From the NCBI GenBank assembly GCA_965601455.1, contig OZ271831.1, positions 4,650,001 through 4,714,000 of the forward strand: 64,000 bases of DNA, in the 5' to 3' direction. The DNA comes from JANQEU01 sp965601455 (GTDB taxonomy: Bacteria; Bacteroidota; Bacteroidia; Cytophagales; Cyclobacteriaceae). Shown here piece by piece: positions 8,211 to 15,593 of the stretch. The stretch's first letter is position 1; the number at the start of each line of letters is the position of its first letter. The notes under the pieces are model-generated. The model did not search any database. It saw only the letters and a list, made by a program, of their open reading frames with translations, and was not told the DNA's origin. Both the position numbers and the translations under genes were made by a program.

Positions 8211-8218
8211 CAAAAATA
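8211..8218 (-). promoter_or_regulatory. TAnnTTTG -7 promoter element of arsR
   Basis: TATTTTTG on the minus strand is an exact consensus match that ends three bases before the arsR ATG, which predicts a leaderless or nearly leaderless transcript. The operator palindrome at 8214-8237 overlaps it. Confidence 0.45.
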
Positions 8219-8237
8219 TGAATATATCTTCATATTT
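8214..8237. promoter_or_regulatory. Palindromic operator over the arsR promoter
   Basis: AAATATGAA (8214-8222) and TTCATATTT (8229-8237) are perfect 9-base inverted repeats with a 6-base spacer. The palindrome covers the -7 element and the sequence just upstream, a repression geometry expected for ArsR autoregulation. The half-site recurs at 5364-5393. Confidence 0.55.
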
Positions 8238-8291
8238 ATACTGAAATTCGAGAAATAGGATTCACAAAATGTGAAATAAAAAAATGTAACC

Positions 8292-8299
8292 TAATTTTG
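8292..8299 (+). promoter_or_regulatory. TAnnTTTG -7 promoter element for tRNA-Pro
   Basis: TAATTTTG is an exact match to the Bacteroidota -7 consensus. Predicted transcription start is about 8304, 20 bases before the mature tRNA. I see no clear TTTG -33 element. Confidence 0.4.
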
Positions 8300-8323
8300 A
8301 TCCGAGGAAACGTAATGTAGTTT

Positions 8324-8398
8324 CGGGATGTGGCGCAGCCCGGTTAGCGCACCACTTTAGGGTAGTGGGGGCCGCTGGTTCGAATCCAGTCATCCCGA
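8324..8398 (+). tRNA. tRNA-Pro (anticodon AGG)
   Basis: All arms fold: acceptor CGGGATG/CATCCCG (8324-8330 with 8391-8397, 7 perfect pairs), D stem GCGC/GCGC, anticodon stem CCACT/AGTGG, T stem GCTGG/CCAGT with loop TTCGAAT, discriminator A at 8398. The anticodon loop TTAGGGT gives U33, anticodon AGG (8359-8361) and G37. G35, G36, G37 and A73 fit proline identity. A34 is unusual for a bacterial proline tRNA, where GGG and UGG are common. CCA is not encoded. Confidence 0.93.
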
Positions 8399-8406
8399 CG
8401 GAATAT

Positions 8407-8433
8407 GCCAGCATTTTTGCTGGCTTTTTTTTT
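8407..8433 (+). terminator. Intrinsic terminator after tRNA-Pro
   Basis: GCCAGCA (8407-8413), loop TTTT, TGCTGGC (8418-8424), then nine T. A strong 7-bp stem with U-tract placed 8 bases after the tRNA. Confidence 0.9.
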
Positions 8434-8538
8434 GCGCTTTTTGGATGAGAACCAGCGAGGGTGGCCGTTCGAGATCGACATAGATTTTCTAATGGGGTGC
8501 AGAAAAGGGAGGAGAGAATGTTGGCGCCTGAAAAATAG

Positions 8539-8574
8539 AAAAAAAATAAAGGGAACGTTTTGGGACGTCCCCTT
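8539..8574 (-). terminator. Minus-strand intrinsic terminator of the candidate small RNA
   Basis: Read on the minus strand: stem arms at 8574-8565 and 8558-8549, 6-base loop, then TATTTTTTTT down to 8539. One mismatch interrupts the 10-base arms. No annotated minus-strand gene ends here, so it implies an unannotated transcript. Confidence 0.45.
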
Positions 8575-8640
8575 CCTTTCGACCCATATCTGGTTGGGAT
8601 CGAAAATTGAATCACCGCTTAAATACTCGCCTGTATTATG
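8539..8640 (-). ncRNA. Candidate small RNA with two hairpins and its own terminator
   Basis: On the minus strand a TAGATTTG -7 element (8652 to 8645) predicts a start near 8640. The transcript would contain TTTCGATCCCA/TGGGTCGAAA (10 pairs with one bulged base, 8577-8605) and then AAGGGGACGT/ACGTTCCCTT (10-base arms with one mismatch, 8549-8574), followed by TATTTTTTTT, a good intrinsic terminator. Length about 100 nt. I recognise no known RNA family. Predicted from structure and signals only. Confidence 0.3.
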
Positions 8641-8644
8641 ACTA

Positions 8645-8652
8645 CAAATCTA
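8645..8652 (-). promoter_or_regulatory. TAnnTTTG -7 element upstream of the candidate small RNA
   Basis: TAGATTTG on the minus strand, an exact consensus match, with no coding gene downstream other than the candidate RNA. Confidence 0.35.
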
Positions 8653-8772
8653 TTCTTCCTTGGAAATCATGAACTATGGGTTGTGTCAAACTGGTAAAAT
8701 CTACGCTTAACCGGAATTAATCCGGATGAACCGGACCGTCGCTATTTACCCGTTTATTAATTTCGAAGCGAG

Positions 8773-11361
8773 ATGCCTAGAATTCTCCTTTTTCATCTTT
8801 GTTTAATCCTGTCGTCGGGTTATTTGATGTCACAGGACCTTGATAAAATACAGCGTCAACTGGACAAAAATCGTGTCGATAAGGCGCTGGAACTTATTGA
8901 CAAATCCTTAGAGAAGAATACAATAAATCCGACGGTAAGATGGATCTACTCTCGTATTCTCTCCAGCGATTCTCTTGAAAACTATGACCTGGAACTTTCC
9001 CGAGATTACATATTCCAGGCTTTGGATGACTATCATCGCTTAAAGATCCTTGATCCAAAAGAATTTGAGAAACTTGATATAGATACCTCCCAATTGAGTG
9101 CTACCTATAGGAGCATTGAGTTTCAAACGTTCCGTGTGTATGTGAATTACAATCGAATCGATGGATTCAATGAATTCATGCAAATCTATCCAAACTCCAG
9201 GCTCATATCAGCAGCAATCAGAAAGCGGGACAGCCTTGCGTATATTCAAACCAAATCGAAAAATACATGGCAATCCTTTAAACAATACATGGATACCTAT
9301 CCAAACTCCGAATACTTTGATGTTGCCAAGACCAACTACGATTTACTACTATTTCAAAACCGCACGTCAACAGGTAAACTTTCTGATTATCGACAGTTTG
9401 TTCGCGATCATCCTAACTCTCCGTTTATAGATAAGTCTATTGAGTATATTTTCACATACTCCACATTGGATCATGATAAAAACTCTTTTTCTCGCTTTAT
9501 CCGTGAGTATCCGGAATCTCCAAAATCCAAAATCTCACTTTCAATTTTGTTCCACCTTGATCGGCAAACCCTGTTTCATTCACCGGATCTTTTTCCAGAA
9601 GACTTTCTTGACTCCCTCGTACTAGCACATAATCTTTCCCAGTCACCTCTAATCCCTGTTTTAAATAATGGGAAGGTCGGATATATGAACATGAAAGGTG
9701 AAATGATTATCAATCCAACTTTTAAACCAGAAGATCAGGAACTGTTTTGTAGAGTTATAGAGGACGATTTCCTAGTTGGCTATCAAAACGACAACGGAGT
9801 CATAGTAAGCCGTTCAGGAAACATCATCTTTTCCGGGGATGTTGTTCTGGCAAAAGAAGTTGGGTTAGGAGGCATTTTTGTAAAAACAGGAGAAGGTAAA
9901 GGATCCCTAATACATAAATCCGGTTTTGGCATCATAGATAATATTGATGATGCTGAAGTTTTTGCAAACCGCTGGTTTAAAGTAAAAAGAAAAGATAAGT
10001 GGGCTCTGGTATCCTTCTCAGGTATCCTGCTTACGAGTTTTGAATTCAGTGAAATCTCACGTAGGAATCGATTCTTCATTTTTAAGAGAAATGATGAAAT
10101 CGCCTTAACCAATCTACCTCTTTTGTTAAGTGAGTTGGGAGAGGGAGGTTTTACCCTGGAGTACAAGTACGATGACCTGGAATTCGTAAATGATTCACTT
10201 GCCATCGGATTCAAAGACAATCGTGAATGCCTGGTGGATGACAAACTAAATTTCCGAATTCCATGGGCAATCCAAACAGTATATCCGAACCCGAATGTTT
10301 TCTACTCCAGAGAAAACGACAAAATCAGAATATACGAAAGCAGAAATTCCTCTTTCATTGGGGTGGTCAACGCAATTCAAGCCAGTCCCTATTGGTTGAT
10401 TGTAAAACAAGACAAATGGCAAGTCTTCCATTTGCAGAATTCCATTCAAGTTACCTCATTGGATTCTGCGAAAATCGTCAGTGATTTCGCAGTATACATT
10501 ACCCAGGAAGATTCATCTTTTTGCTATTTCCAAAATGGACAAAAGCTGTTCATAACAAATGAGATGGAACTGAGTACTTTACAAGTACCCGGAGTTGAGC
10601 GAAAAAACCTGCTTCAAATTCGTGATGAAGATCTTGTGAGTATATGGAATGAGGATGGCCGGTTTCTGTTCCAAGGACTATTCGAACGTGTTGATGCAAT
10701 TGAAAACTCTCTGTTCCGTGTAAAGTATGGTGACTCCTACGGAGTGGTCGATGAAACGGGATATTATCTTCTTGAGCCCATTTATGATTTCATTGAAGTA
10801 AAAGATCAACTAGCGATGCTGTTAAAGGGTGGGAAAATTGGAGTATACGATTTCACCAAAGACATCCTAATCAAGCCAGCATTTGACGCCGCATTTGAAA
10901 GAATAGAAAATTACTACAAGACAAGTGAAGAAGGTTTCTGGGGACTAATTGATGAGGATGGTCAAGTGCAATTACCATTCGCCTTTCAGTCTTTGGAGTA
11001 CTTCAACGACTCTTTGCTCTGGGTGCAAACCGATTCTGCGTGGAGAGTTGTAGACGTGAATTCCGGTCAGTCTACTTTTTTGAATTACCTAAATAAACAG
11101 TCGTTCAAGACTTCCGAGGGGACTTTTTTTCGTGTTTTGACGTCGAAAGGTTATGGAGTTCTAAGCCCTCGAAATGGACGCGTAGTGCCAAATAATTTTT
11201 CCGACATCCGACTAATTGGCGAAAAGACTCAATACTTACTTGCTGAACACTATATACCTGAAGCGTCGATGTATGTAATTGTGAATTATGACCTAAATGG
11301 GAATGTCATATCTTCTCAGGCGTTGAGAGAAGAAGAATATGACCTGATCTATTGTGAATAG
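8773..11361 (+). CDS. Secreted TPR-like and WG-repeat protein
   Basis: An 862-residue protein with an N-terminal signal peptide (MPRILLFHLCLILSSGYLMS) and no lipobox. Residues about 20-270 look like degenerate tetratricopeptide repeats with recurring F..Y...YPNS units. From about residue 295 to the end there are several WG (KWG) repeats, such as NGKVGYMNMKGEMIINPTF, DSYGVVDETGYYLLEPIYDF and GFWGLIDEDGQVQLPFAFQS, which form beta-rich scaffolds. Such proteins are common in the Bacteroidota envelope; their function is not established. It is followed after 24 bases by a small gene on the same strand. Architecture confident, role unknown. Confidence 0.85.
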   Translation: MPRILLFHLCLILSSGYLMSQDLDKIQRQLDKNRVDKALELIDKSLEKNTINPTVRWIYSRILSSDSLENYDLELSRDYIFQALDDYHRLKILDPKEFEKLDIDTSQLSATYRSIEFQTFRVYVNYNRIDGFNEFMQIYPNSRLISAAIRKRDSLAYIQTKSKNTWQSFKQYMDTYPNSEYFDVAKTNYDLLLFQNRTSTGKLSDYRQFVRDHPNSPFIDKSIEYIFTYSTLDHDKNSFSRFIREYPESPKSKISLSILFHLDRQTLFHSPDLFPEDFLDSLVLAHNLSQSPLIPVLNNGKVGYMNMKGEMIINPTFKPEDQELFCRVIEDDFLVGYQNDNGVIVSRSGNIIFSGDVVLAKEVGLGGIFVKTGEGKGSLIHKSGFGIIDNIDDAEVFANRWFKVKRKDKWALVSFSGILLTSFEFSEISRRNRFFIFKRNDEIALTNLPLLLSELGEGGFTLEYKYDDLEFVNDSLAIGFKDNRECLVDDKLNFRIPWAIQTVYPNPNVFYSRENDKIRIYESRNSSFIGVVNAIQASPYWLIVKQDKWQVFHLQNSIQVTSLDSAKIVSDFAVYITQEDSSFCYFQNGQKLFITNEMELSTLQVPGVERKNLLQIRDEDLVSIWNEDGRFLFQGLFERVDAIENSLFRVKYGDSYGVVDETGYYLLEPIYDFIEVKDQLAMLLKGGKIGVYDFTKDILIKPAFDAAFERIENYYKTSEEGFWGLIDEDGQVQLPFAFQSLEYFNDSLLWVQTDSAWRVVDVNSGQSTFLNYLNKQSFKTSEGTFFRVLTSKGYGVLSPRNGRVVPNNFSDIRLIGEKTQYLLAEHYIPEASMYVIVNYDLNGNVISSQALREEEYDLIYCE

Positions 11362-11385
11362 GGGGATTATCGCTTAGCTTTTATC

Positions 11386-11640
11386 ATGGATTCGGGAAAA
11401 TTCAATTCGTTAACGAAAATGGAGAAGCTACGTTGGCTATACTTTAATGGAGAACACCTTACGGCCATTCGATACTACGAATACAAAGTAATCTTGTATC
11501 TGTCAGAATCCTTCCTCGTCGAGGTTTTTTACCACAACAACTCGGGTATTATTGAAAAAGTGGAAATAATGCAGAAAAACAGCTCCCGACTAAAATTCTA
11601 TGCTGACCAAATCAAACTTTCAGAGCCCTTTATTGAGTGA
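11386..11640 (+). CDS. Small hypothetical protein
   Basis: An 84-residue soluble protein with no signal peptide, metal motif or membrane helix that I can see. It is rich in aromatic residues and has alternating charged and hydrophobic positions (LRWLYFNGEHLTAIRYYEYK) suggesting a small beta-sheet domain. It follows the WG-repeat gene by 24 bases, so the two are probably cotranscribed. Its last 21 bases overlap the 3' end of convergent coaE. I do not recognise a family; the plausible start and protein-like composition make it likely real. Confidence 0.6.
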   Translation: MDSGKFNSLTKMEKLRWLYFNGEHLTAIRYYEYKVILYLSESFLVEVFYHNNSGIIEKVEIMQKNSSRLKFYADQIKLSEPFIE

Positions 11641-12213
11641 CTTGAAGGTTTGCAATACCTGCGGAAGCACGAGTTTTCGGTCATCGTTAACGATCACATG
11701 GCTTGAAAGAGCAATCCTTTGTTCATCCTTCCATTGATTAGAAATAATATCTAGAATATCCGACGTTGATCGGTGTTCGTCACGGCTTAATACTCTTTGA
11801 ATCCTAACTCTTTCCGGAGCTGTTACTGTTACAACATGGTCTAATTCTTTATAACCACCCGTCTCAAATAACAATGCTGATTCTTTCATCACCAATGGAG
11901 CGCGAGAGTCAAGTACCCATTGCTTAAAATCATCTCTCACTTTTGGATGTACGATAAGGTTTAACGATGCGAGACGATCGGGATTTTTAAACGTTTGGCT
12001 GGCGATTAACTTTCTATTGAGCCCATGGGTAGTATAGCTGTCCTTACCAAATAAGTCAATAAGTTGTTCACGGATCTCAGGATCTTCATTCATAAGTGTT
12101 TTGGCCCTGTCATCCGAGTGATAAACAGGTACATTGAAAATCTCAAATATTCGGCAAATGAGGGTTTTTCCTGATCCTATTCCTCCGGTAATACCAACAG
12201 TTACCGATTTCAT
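11620..12213 (-). CDS. coaE: Dephospho-CoA kinase
   Basis: Catalyses the last step of coenzyme A synthesis, phosphorylating the ribose 3'-hydroxyl of dephospho-CoA with ATP in the cytosol. The 197-residue length fits the family. The P-loop GITGGIGSGKT is at residues 8-18, and the lid and substrate regions DDRAKTLM and SALLFETGGYKELD are present. It overlaps the upstream ybbR gene by 4 bases (ATGA type), so translation is coupled. It ends the minus-strand operon that begins with the Leu dehydrogenase or nusB. Confidence 0.96.
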   Translation of the reverse strand: MKSVTVGITGGIGSGKTLICRIFEIFNVPVYHSDDRAKTLMNEDPEIREQLIDLFGKDSYTTHGLNRKLIASQTFKNPDRLASLNLIVHPKVRDDFKQWVLDSRAPLVMKESALLFETGGYKELDHVVTVTAPERVRIQRVLSRDEHRSTSDILDIISNQWKDEQRIALSSHVIVNDDRKLVLPQVLQTFKSLNKGL

Positions 12214-13145
12214 CTGAATTCAAGACGCATGGCATCCGGGCTGATATCGAGATCCTCAAGATATTCCGGATAGAATATGATTGTAGGTACAATTGTTGAA
12301 TCTTCATCCATCATATTGAAGTCTACAGATATACCGAAATCACGCATATCAAACCCCTCCTTAAATGCTCTCCTCACCGTATAGTTTACGGCCACCACAG
12401 AGTCTCTCAATAAAACAGATCGATCTTCAGGGAAGTTGAGTTGATCTACTGGTACGAGTATTCTCTCTCGGTCGAATCGATCCACGGCAAAAAGTATGTC
12501 GACCTCATCGGGTTCAGATGCCATCATATCCTCAAATGGTAGGGGAATCTGCACCGTCAAATCCATATCCTCATCAATCCTGGTTTCTCGGATCAAAACA
12601 TAGTATTCATCCTGTAAAGAATTAATTATGGTTTCCGGACCAAAAATCTTGATCTTAGGTGGGTCAATTGTGATAGGAGAAACTACCCGATAATTATTTT
12701 CTAATGAAACATTTGCGGAGTCAACACGCAACCGAACCTCTCTGCCAATCTTCTTCTCAACATTTATAAAAAGGGTATCGGTCACCAAATAATTGATATC
12801 TAATCCTAGTAACTGTTCATTAACCACTGTGAGGAGAGAGGAGCGCGTAAGAAATCTAATTTCTGTTGGGTTTTCAAGGTCAATTTTTATTGGAGTTACA
12901 CTAAACCATAGCGTTCTCCTAAATAAATTCCACCCCCCACTACCAACATCAATTTGGATGACCTCTGGCAAAGGATCCATGATTACGACACTGTCACGTT
13001 CAAATTCAAACTCTATTGGATAGCTGACAAGTGCATTGTGTCGCTTGTTAAGCTCATTAAAAAACCAAAAGGTAGTGGCCCCCACAATGGACAGTGACAC
13101 TACCTTCCAGTTACTAAAAAATCTATTTATGAATCTGTTAATCAT
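12210..13145 (-). CDS. YbbR-like domain protein
   Basis: A 311-residue protein with one N-terminal membrane helix (about residues 15-32, VVSLSIVGATTFWFFNELNK) and an exported region with two or three YbbR repeats, for example SPITIDPPKIKIFGPETII, where the Pro-Pro and hydrophobic pattern of YbbR domains is clear. In Firmicutes YbbR/CdaR regulates a diadenylate cyclase; no cyclase gene is near, so that role is not supported here. It sits between yajC and coaE with 20-base and overlapping junctions. Confidence 0.85.
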   Translation of the reverse strand: MINRFINRFFSNWKVVSLSIVGATTFWFFNELNKRHNALVSYPIEFEFERDSVVIMDPLPEVIQIDVGSGGWNLFRRTLWFSVTPIKIDLENPTEIRFLTRSSLLTVVNEQLLGLDINYLVTDTLFINVEKKIGREVRLRVDSANVSLENNYRVVSPITIDPPKIKIFGPETIINSLQDEYYVLIRETRIDEDMDLTVQIPLPFEDMMASEPDEVDILFAVDRFDRERILVPVDQLNFPEDRSVLLRDSVVAVNYTVRRAFKEGFDMRDFGISVDFNMMDEDSTIVPTIIFYPEYLEDLDISPDAMRLEFR

Positions 13146-13165
13146 TCATAGCCAGAAAGATTCTT

Positions 13166-13471
13166 TTAAGATGCGTATTTTTTGCTCGCCTCCAAAGAAA
13201 TTGAGGACTTTTCAATCACCAACTTATTCCCTCGATCAACATCAACCGTGACAGTATCGTCCTCGACATTCACTACTTTCCCGTGAATACCGCCAACGGT
13301 AACTACCTGATCTCCTTTTTTGACCGCATCAATAAACTTTTTTGTATCCTTCTGTTTCTTTTGTTGTGGGCGTATGAAAAAGAGATAAAAGATCACAATC
13401 ATGCCACCCAACATGATGAACTGGGTGTAATTTCCCCCAGAAGCAGCTTGTAATAAAATTGTATGAACCAT
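13166..13471 (-). CDS. yajC: Preprotein translocase subunit YajC
   Basis: A 101-residue single-span membrane protein that joins SecDF in the Sec translocon. It shows the family pattern: short periplasmic N-terminus, helix IMLGGMIVIFYLFFIRPQQ (about residues 19-37), then a basic cytoplasmic domain with GDQVVTVGGIHGKVVNVED. It begins 9 bases after the DUF1573 lipoprotein gene and is followed by ybbR. Confidence 0.96.
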   Translation of the reverse strand: MVHTILLQAASGGNYTQFIMLGGMIVIFYLFFIRPQQKKQKDTKKFIDAVKKGDQVVTVGGIHGKVVNVEDDTVTVDVDRGNKLVIEKSSISLEASKKYAS

Positions 13472-13480
13472 GCGGCTAAT

Positions 13481-14008
13481 TTACGAAGGATTATTAGCCT
13501 TAGTAACATTAGCCTTGATACTTAACCTATTTATTTTCGGATAAGTATTTGCTGTAATAGTTACCGTTTTGTTCTGAATACCAGGCTTGTTTCGGCTGTT
13601 AAATTGGACTTTGATTTCACCAGTTCCACCAACTGCGATAGGCTCTCTTGGCCACACAGGTACCGTACAACCGCATGATGCTGTTGCGCTTGAAATAATC
13701 AATGGGGCTTCACCTGTATTGGTGAAAGTAAATACGTGGTCTACAACATCACCTTCTGAAATTGTACCGAAATCAAAACTTGTTTCTACAAACTCAAAAG
13801 ATGGGACGGGACCTTCAGGTTGAGTTTCAGGTGTTGTAGCACTGATAGGTGTAGAAGGTGCGGTTGCTCTTGCTCCTCCATTCTTGTTTTCTAGTTCAGC
13901 CATTTTGCCTTCCAATCGGGCAATTCTAGCTTCCATTTCCTTGTTCGAGCAGCTAAGTACGGCTGCTCCTGCAATAACCAAGGTAAGAACTCGTATAAGG
14001 TTTTTCAT
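13481..14008 (-). CDS. DUF1573-domain lipoprotein
   Basis: A 175-residue lipoprotein from the ATG at 14006-14008. The signal sequence MKNLIRVLTLVIAGAAVLSC ends at a lipobox cysteine, then comes a short coiled-coil stretch (MEARIARLEGKMAELENK), a Pro/Thr-rich linker, and a DUF1573 immunoglobulin-like domain with TASCGCTVP near its centre. The frame reaches back to a start at 14035, but the promoter element TAGCTTTG at 14033-14040 overlaps that start, so the internal ATG is preferred; it also puts the signal peptide at the N-terminus. Function unknown; DUF1573 proteins are widespread in Bacteroidota envelopes. Confidence 0.88.
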   Translation of the reverse strand: MKNLIRVLTLVIAGAAVLSCSNKEMEARIARLEGKMAELENKNGGARATAPSTPISATTPETQPEGPVPSFEFVETSFDFGTISEGDVVDHVFTFTNTGEAPLIISSATASCGCTVPVWPREPIAVGGTGEIKVQFNSRNKPGIQNKTVTITANTYPKINRLSIKANVTKANNPS

Positions 14009-14032
14009 TTTCACACTGTTTTTTTGAACCAA

Positions 14033-14040
14033 CAAAGCTA
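14033..14040 (-). promoter_or_regulatory. TAnnTTTG -7 promoter element of the DUF1573 gene
   Basis: TAGCTTTG on the minus strand predicts a transcript start near 14028, 20 bases before the ATG at 14008. It supports the shorter start and a separate promoter for the DUF1573-yajC-ybbR-coaE segment. Confidence 0.4.
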
Positions 14041-14100
14041 ATCAACCAATGGTTTAAAGCGGTGCAGAAAATCCTAACGAAATGTTAAACTATTGAGAAA

Positions 14101-14403
14101 CTAGTTATTCTTGATCTTGTCAATGAGGCCATTAACATCATCCAGCAGCTCTTCTGCTTTATCCTTGGCGTCTTTTATTCTTCGCTCGCCTTCAGATTTC
14201 GCCTCATTATTCATCTTACTTTGTTCCCCTTCAACAAAGTCATCTACCAGGTCTTCGAGGCGTTTCTTGTACTTGTCCAATAAGTAGGACAGTTTGTCCC
14301 TGGTGTTGGATCCCTTTTCGGGTGCATATAATAACGCGATAATGCCTCCTGTGATTATCCCCAGTAAGAAAGCAAAAAATGAACCTCCAGAATCTCTACT
14401 CAT
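14101..14403 (-). CDS. YtxH-domain protein
   Basis: A 100-residue protein with a glycine-rich membrane helix near the N-terminus (FFAFLLGIITGGIIALLYAPEKG, residues 9-31) followed by a long charged helix likely to form a coiled coil. The helix-APEKG junction is typical of the YtxH family, often stress-linked membrane proteins of unknown mechanism. It begins 8 bases after nusB and probably shares its transcript. Confidence 0.88.
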   Translation of the reverse strand: MSRDSGGSFFAFLLGIITGGIIALLYAPEKGSNTRDKLSYLLDKYKKRLEDLVDDFVEGEQSKMNNEAKSEGERRIKDAKDKAEELLDDVNGLIDKIKNN

Positions 14404-14411
14404 GGTATTAA

Positions 14412-15569
14412 TTATTTGTTGTCAATGAGACCACGCCCACTCTTTTTAATAACGCCTTCCGAAGTTAATTTGTTTGAAATAACATCCAAAATCCCGTTAA
14501 TGAATTGTTTACTTTTTGGTGTGCTGTAGGATTTGGATATGTCAATGTATTCGTTAATCGTAACCTTTACTGGAATGCTTGGGAAACTCATCATTTCGGT
14601 CAACGCGAGTTTTAGTAGAACCATATCCAGATTAGCGATGCGTTCAAGATCCCAGTTTTTGGCATACTGTCTGATTGTCTCCTCCAGTTCATCATTCCGG
14701 GTCAGGGTCTCTTTGAACAAGTTTTGAAAGAAGCTGAAATCTTCTTCCTGATTGTGGCTAAGCGATTTGAGTTCAAAATTGTCTCCGTCGAAGCTCTTAA
14801 TCGTTTTTAATGCCAGGTTTTTAAGTATTGATTTATTTTCAGCCCAATGGAGATCTTTCTCCGTAAAATCACTTTCAATAATTTCATTTTTGAAAAGGAT
14901 ATGTTTGAAAATAAATTTTAGCACATTAAGGTGCTCCTCTGAGTTTGGCGAAGAAAGCTCCTGATACCTTTTGTATTCCTCGGACTGACTTAGAATTTCT
15001 TTATACCACCTCTTAATCATCAGGTACTCATCAGAATTCCAATTCGACTCCGGTCGACCTGCAGCTTTTCGAAGCTCTGGCAAATCCATTAATGTGAGTA
15101 AGGGTTGATTTATAATCAGATTGAAATTCCAGCTGTTTGTACTCTTTGACTGTTTCTCCTTCGATTTTTCCTTGTCCTCAAGGTCTTTGAAGACCCCAGG
15201 AATAAGCATCACCTTCAAAAACGTGGTGTAGATGTTTTCAGCCTCCTCAATAACGTATTTCTTGACCCTTGAGGATTCTTTCCTTAACTCGTTATTGTAG
15301 GAATCGACAGCAGATTCAATGTCTTTATCTTCTTCAGCCTCAAAAGACAACGAAGTACGACTACCCTTCACCCTTGAATTAAATTCCTCGAGTATCCTCC
15401 GTTGTTTCTCCTCAATTAAGTCTCTATCCGAAAAATCATGAATTGCTGGATCAAGATTGTACTTCCCGACGAGATTATCTCCTATGGCTTTTTGCAACGA
15501 ACTCTTAACCAAAAAGAATCCATACAGCGACTGCATAGCTTTTACCCGTAAGATTCTTCTGTTCAACAT
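14412..15569 (-). CDS. nusB: Transcription antitermination factor NusB (long form)
   Basis: NusB binds boxA RNA with NusE and supports rRNA transcription antitermination. At 385 aa it is more than twice the length of the E. coli protein. The C-terminal NusB fold (about residues 265-372) includes NLDMVLLKLALTEMMSF and INEYIDISKSYSTPKSKQFINGILD. The N-terminal part begins with the matching RRILRVKAMQSLYGF helix but is then filled by a long charged helical insertion. This long form is usual in Bacteroidota. It starts 24 bases after the dehydrogenase gene. Confidence 0.93.
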   Translation of the reverse strand: MLNRRILRVKAMQSLYGFFLVKSSLQKAIGDNLVGKYNLDPAIHDFSDRDLIEEKQRRILEEFNSRVKGSRTSLSFEAEEDKDIESAVDSYNNELRKESSRVKKYVIEEAENIYTTFLKVMLIPGVFKDLEDKEKSKEKQSKSTNSWNFNLIINQPLLTLMDLPELRKAAGRPESNWNSDEYLMIKRWYKEILSQSEEYKRYQELSSPNSEEHLNVLKFIFKHILFKNEIIESDFTEKDLHWAENKSILKNLALKTIKSFDGDNFELKSLSHNQEEDFSFFQNLFKETLTRNDELEETIRQYAKNWDLERIANLDMVLLKLALTEMMSFPSIPVKVTINEYIDISKSYSTPKSKQFINGILDVISNKLTSEGVIKKSGRGLIDNK

Positions 15570-15593
15570 GGTTATTTATCTGGTAAGTTGGAG

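Larger units (their letters stand above)
8434..8772. other. Longest intergenic stretch, no protein gene seen
   Basis: About 340 bases between the tRNA terminator and the WG-repeat gene. I see no credible coding frame. It holds two tandem hairpins (8549-8574 and 8577-8605), an A-rich tract (8531-8550) that reads as a U-tract on the minus strand, a minus-strand TAGATTTG promoter element (8645-8652), and a CCGGA-N5-TCCGG repeat at about 8711-8725. Together these suggest a minus-strand small RNA, listed separately. The promoter of the WG-repeat gene should also be here, but I find no exact plus-strand TAnnTTTG. Confidence 0.6.

Noticed and set aside
8262..8615. Minus-strand open frame of 117 codons antisense to the tRNA
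   Set aside because: Its centre (MTGFEPAAPTT) is the well-known false translation of a tRNA 3' half. It covers the tRNA, its terminator and the intergenic hairpins.
9783..10244. Minus-strand frame of 153 codons inside the WG-repeat gene
   Set aside because: Shadow of the coding frame with serine-rich, low-complexity composition and no motif.
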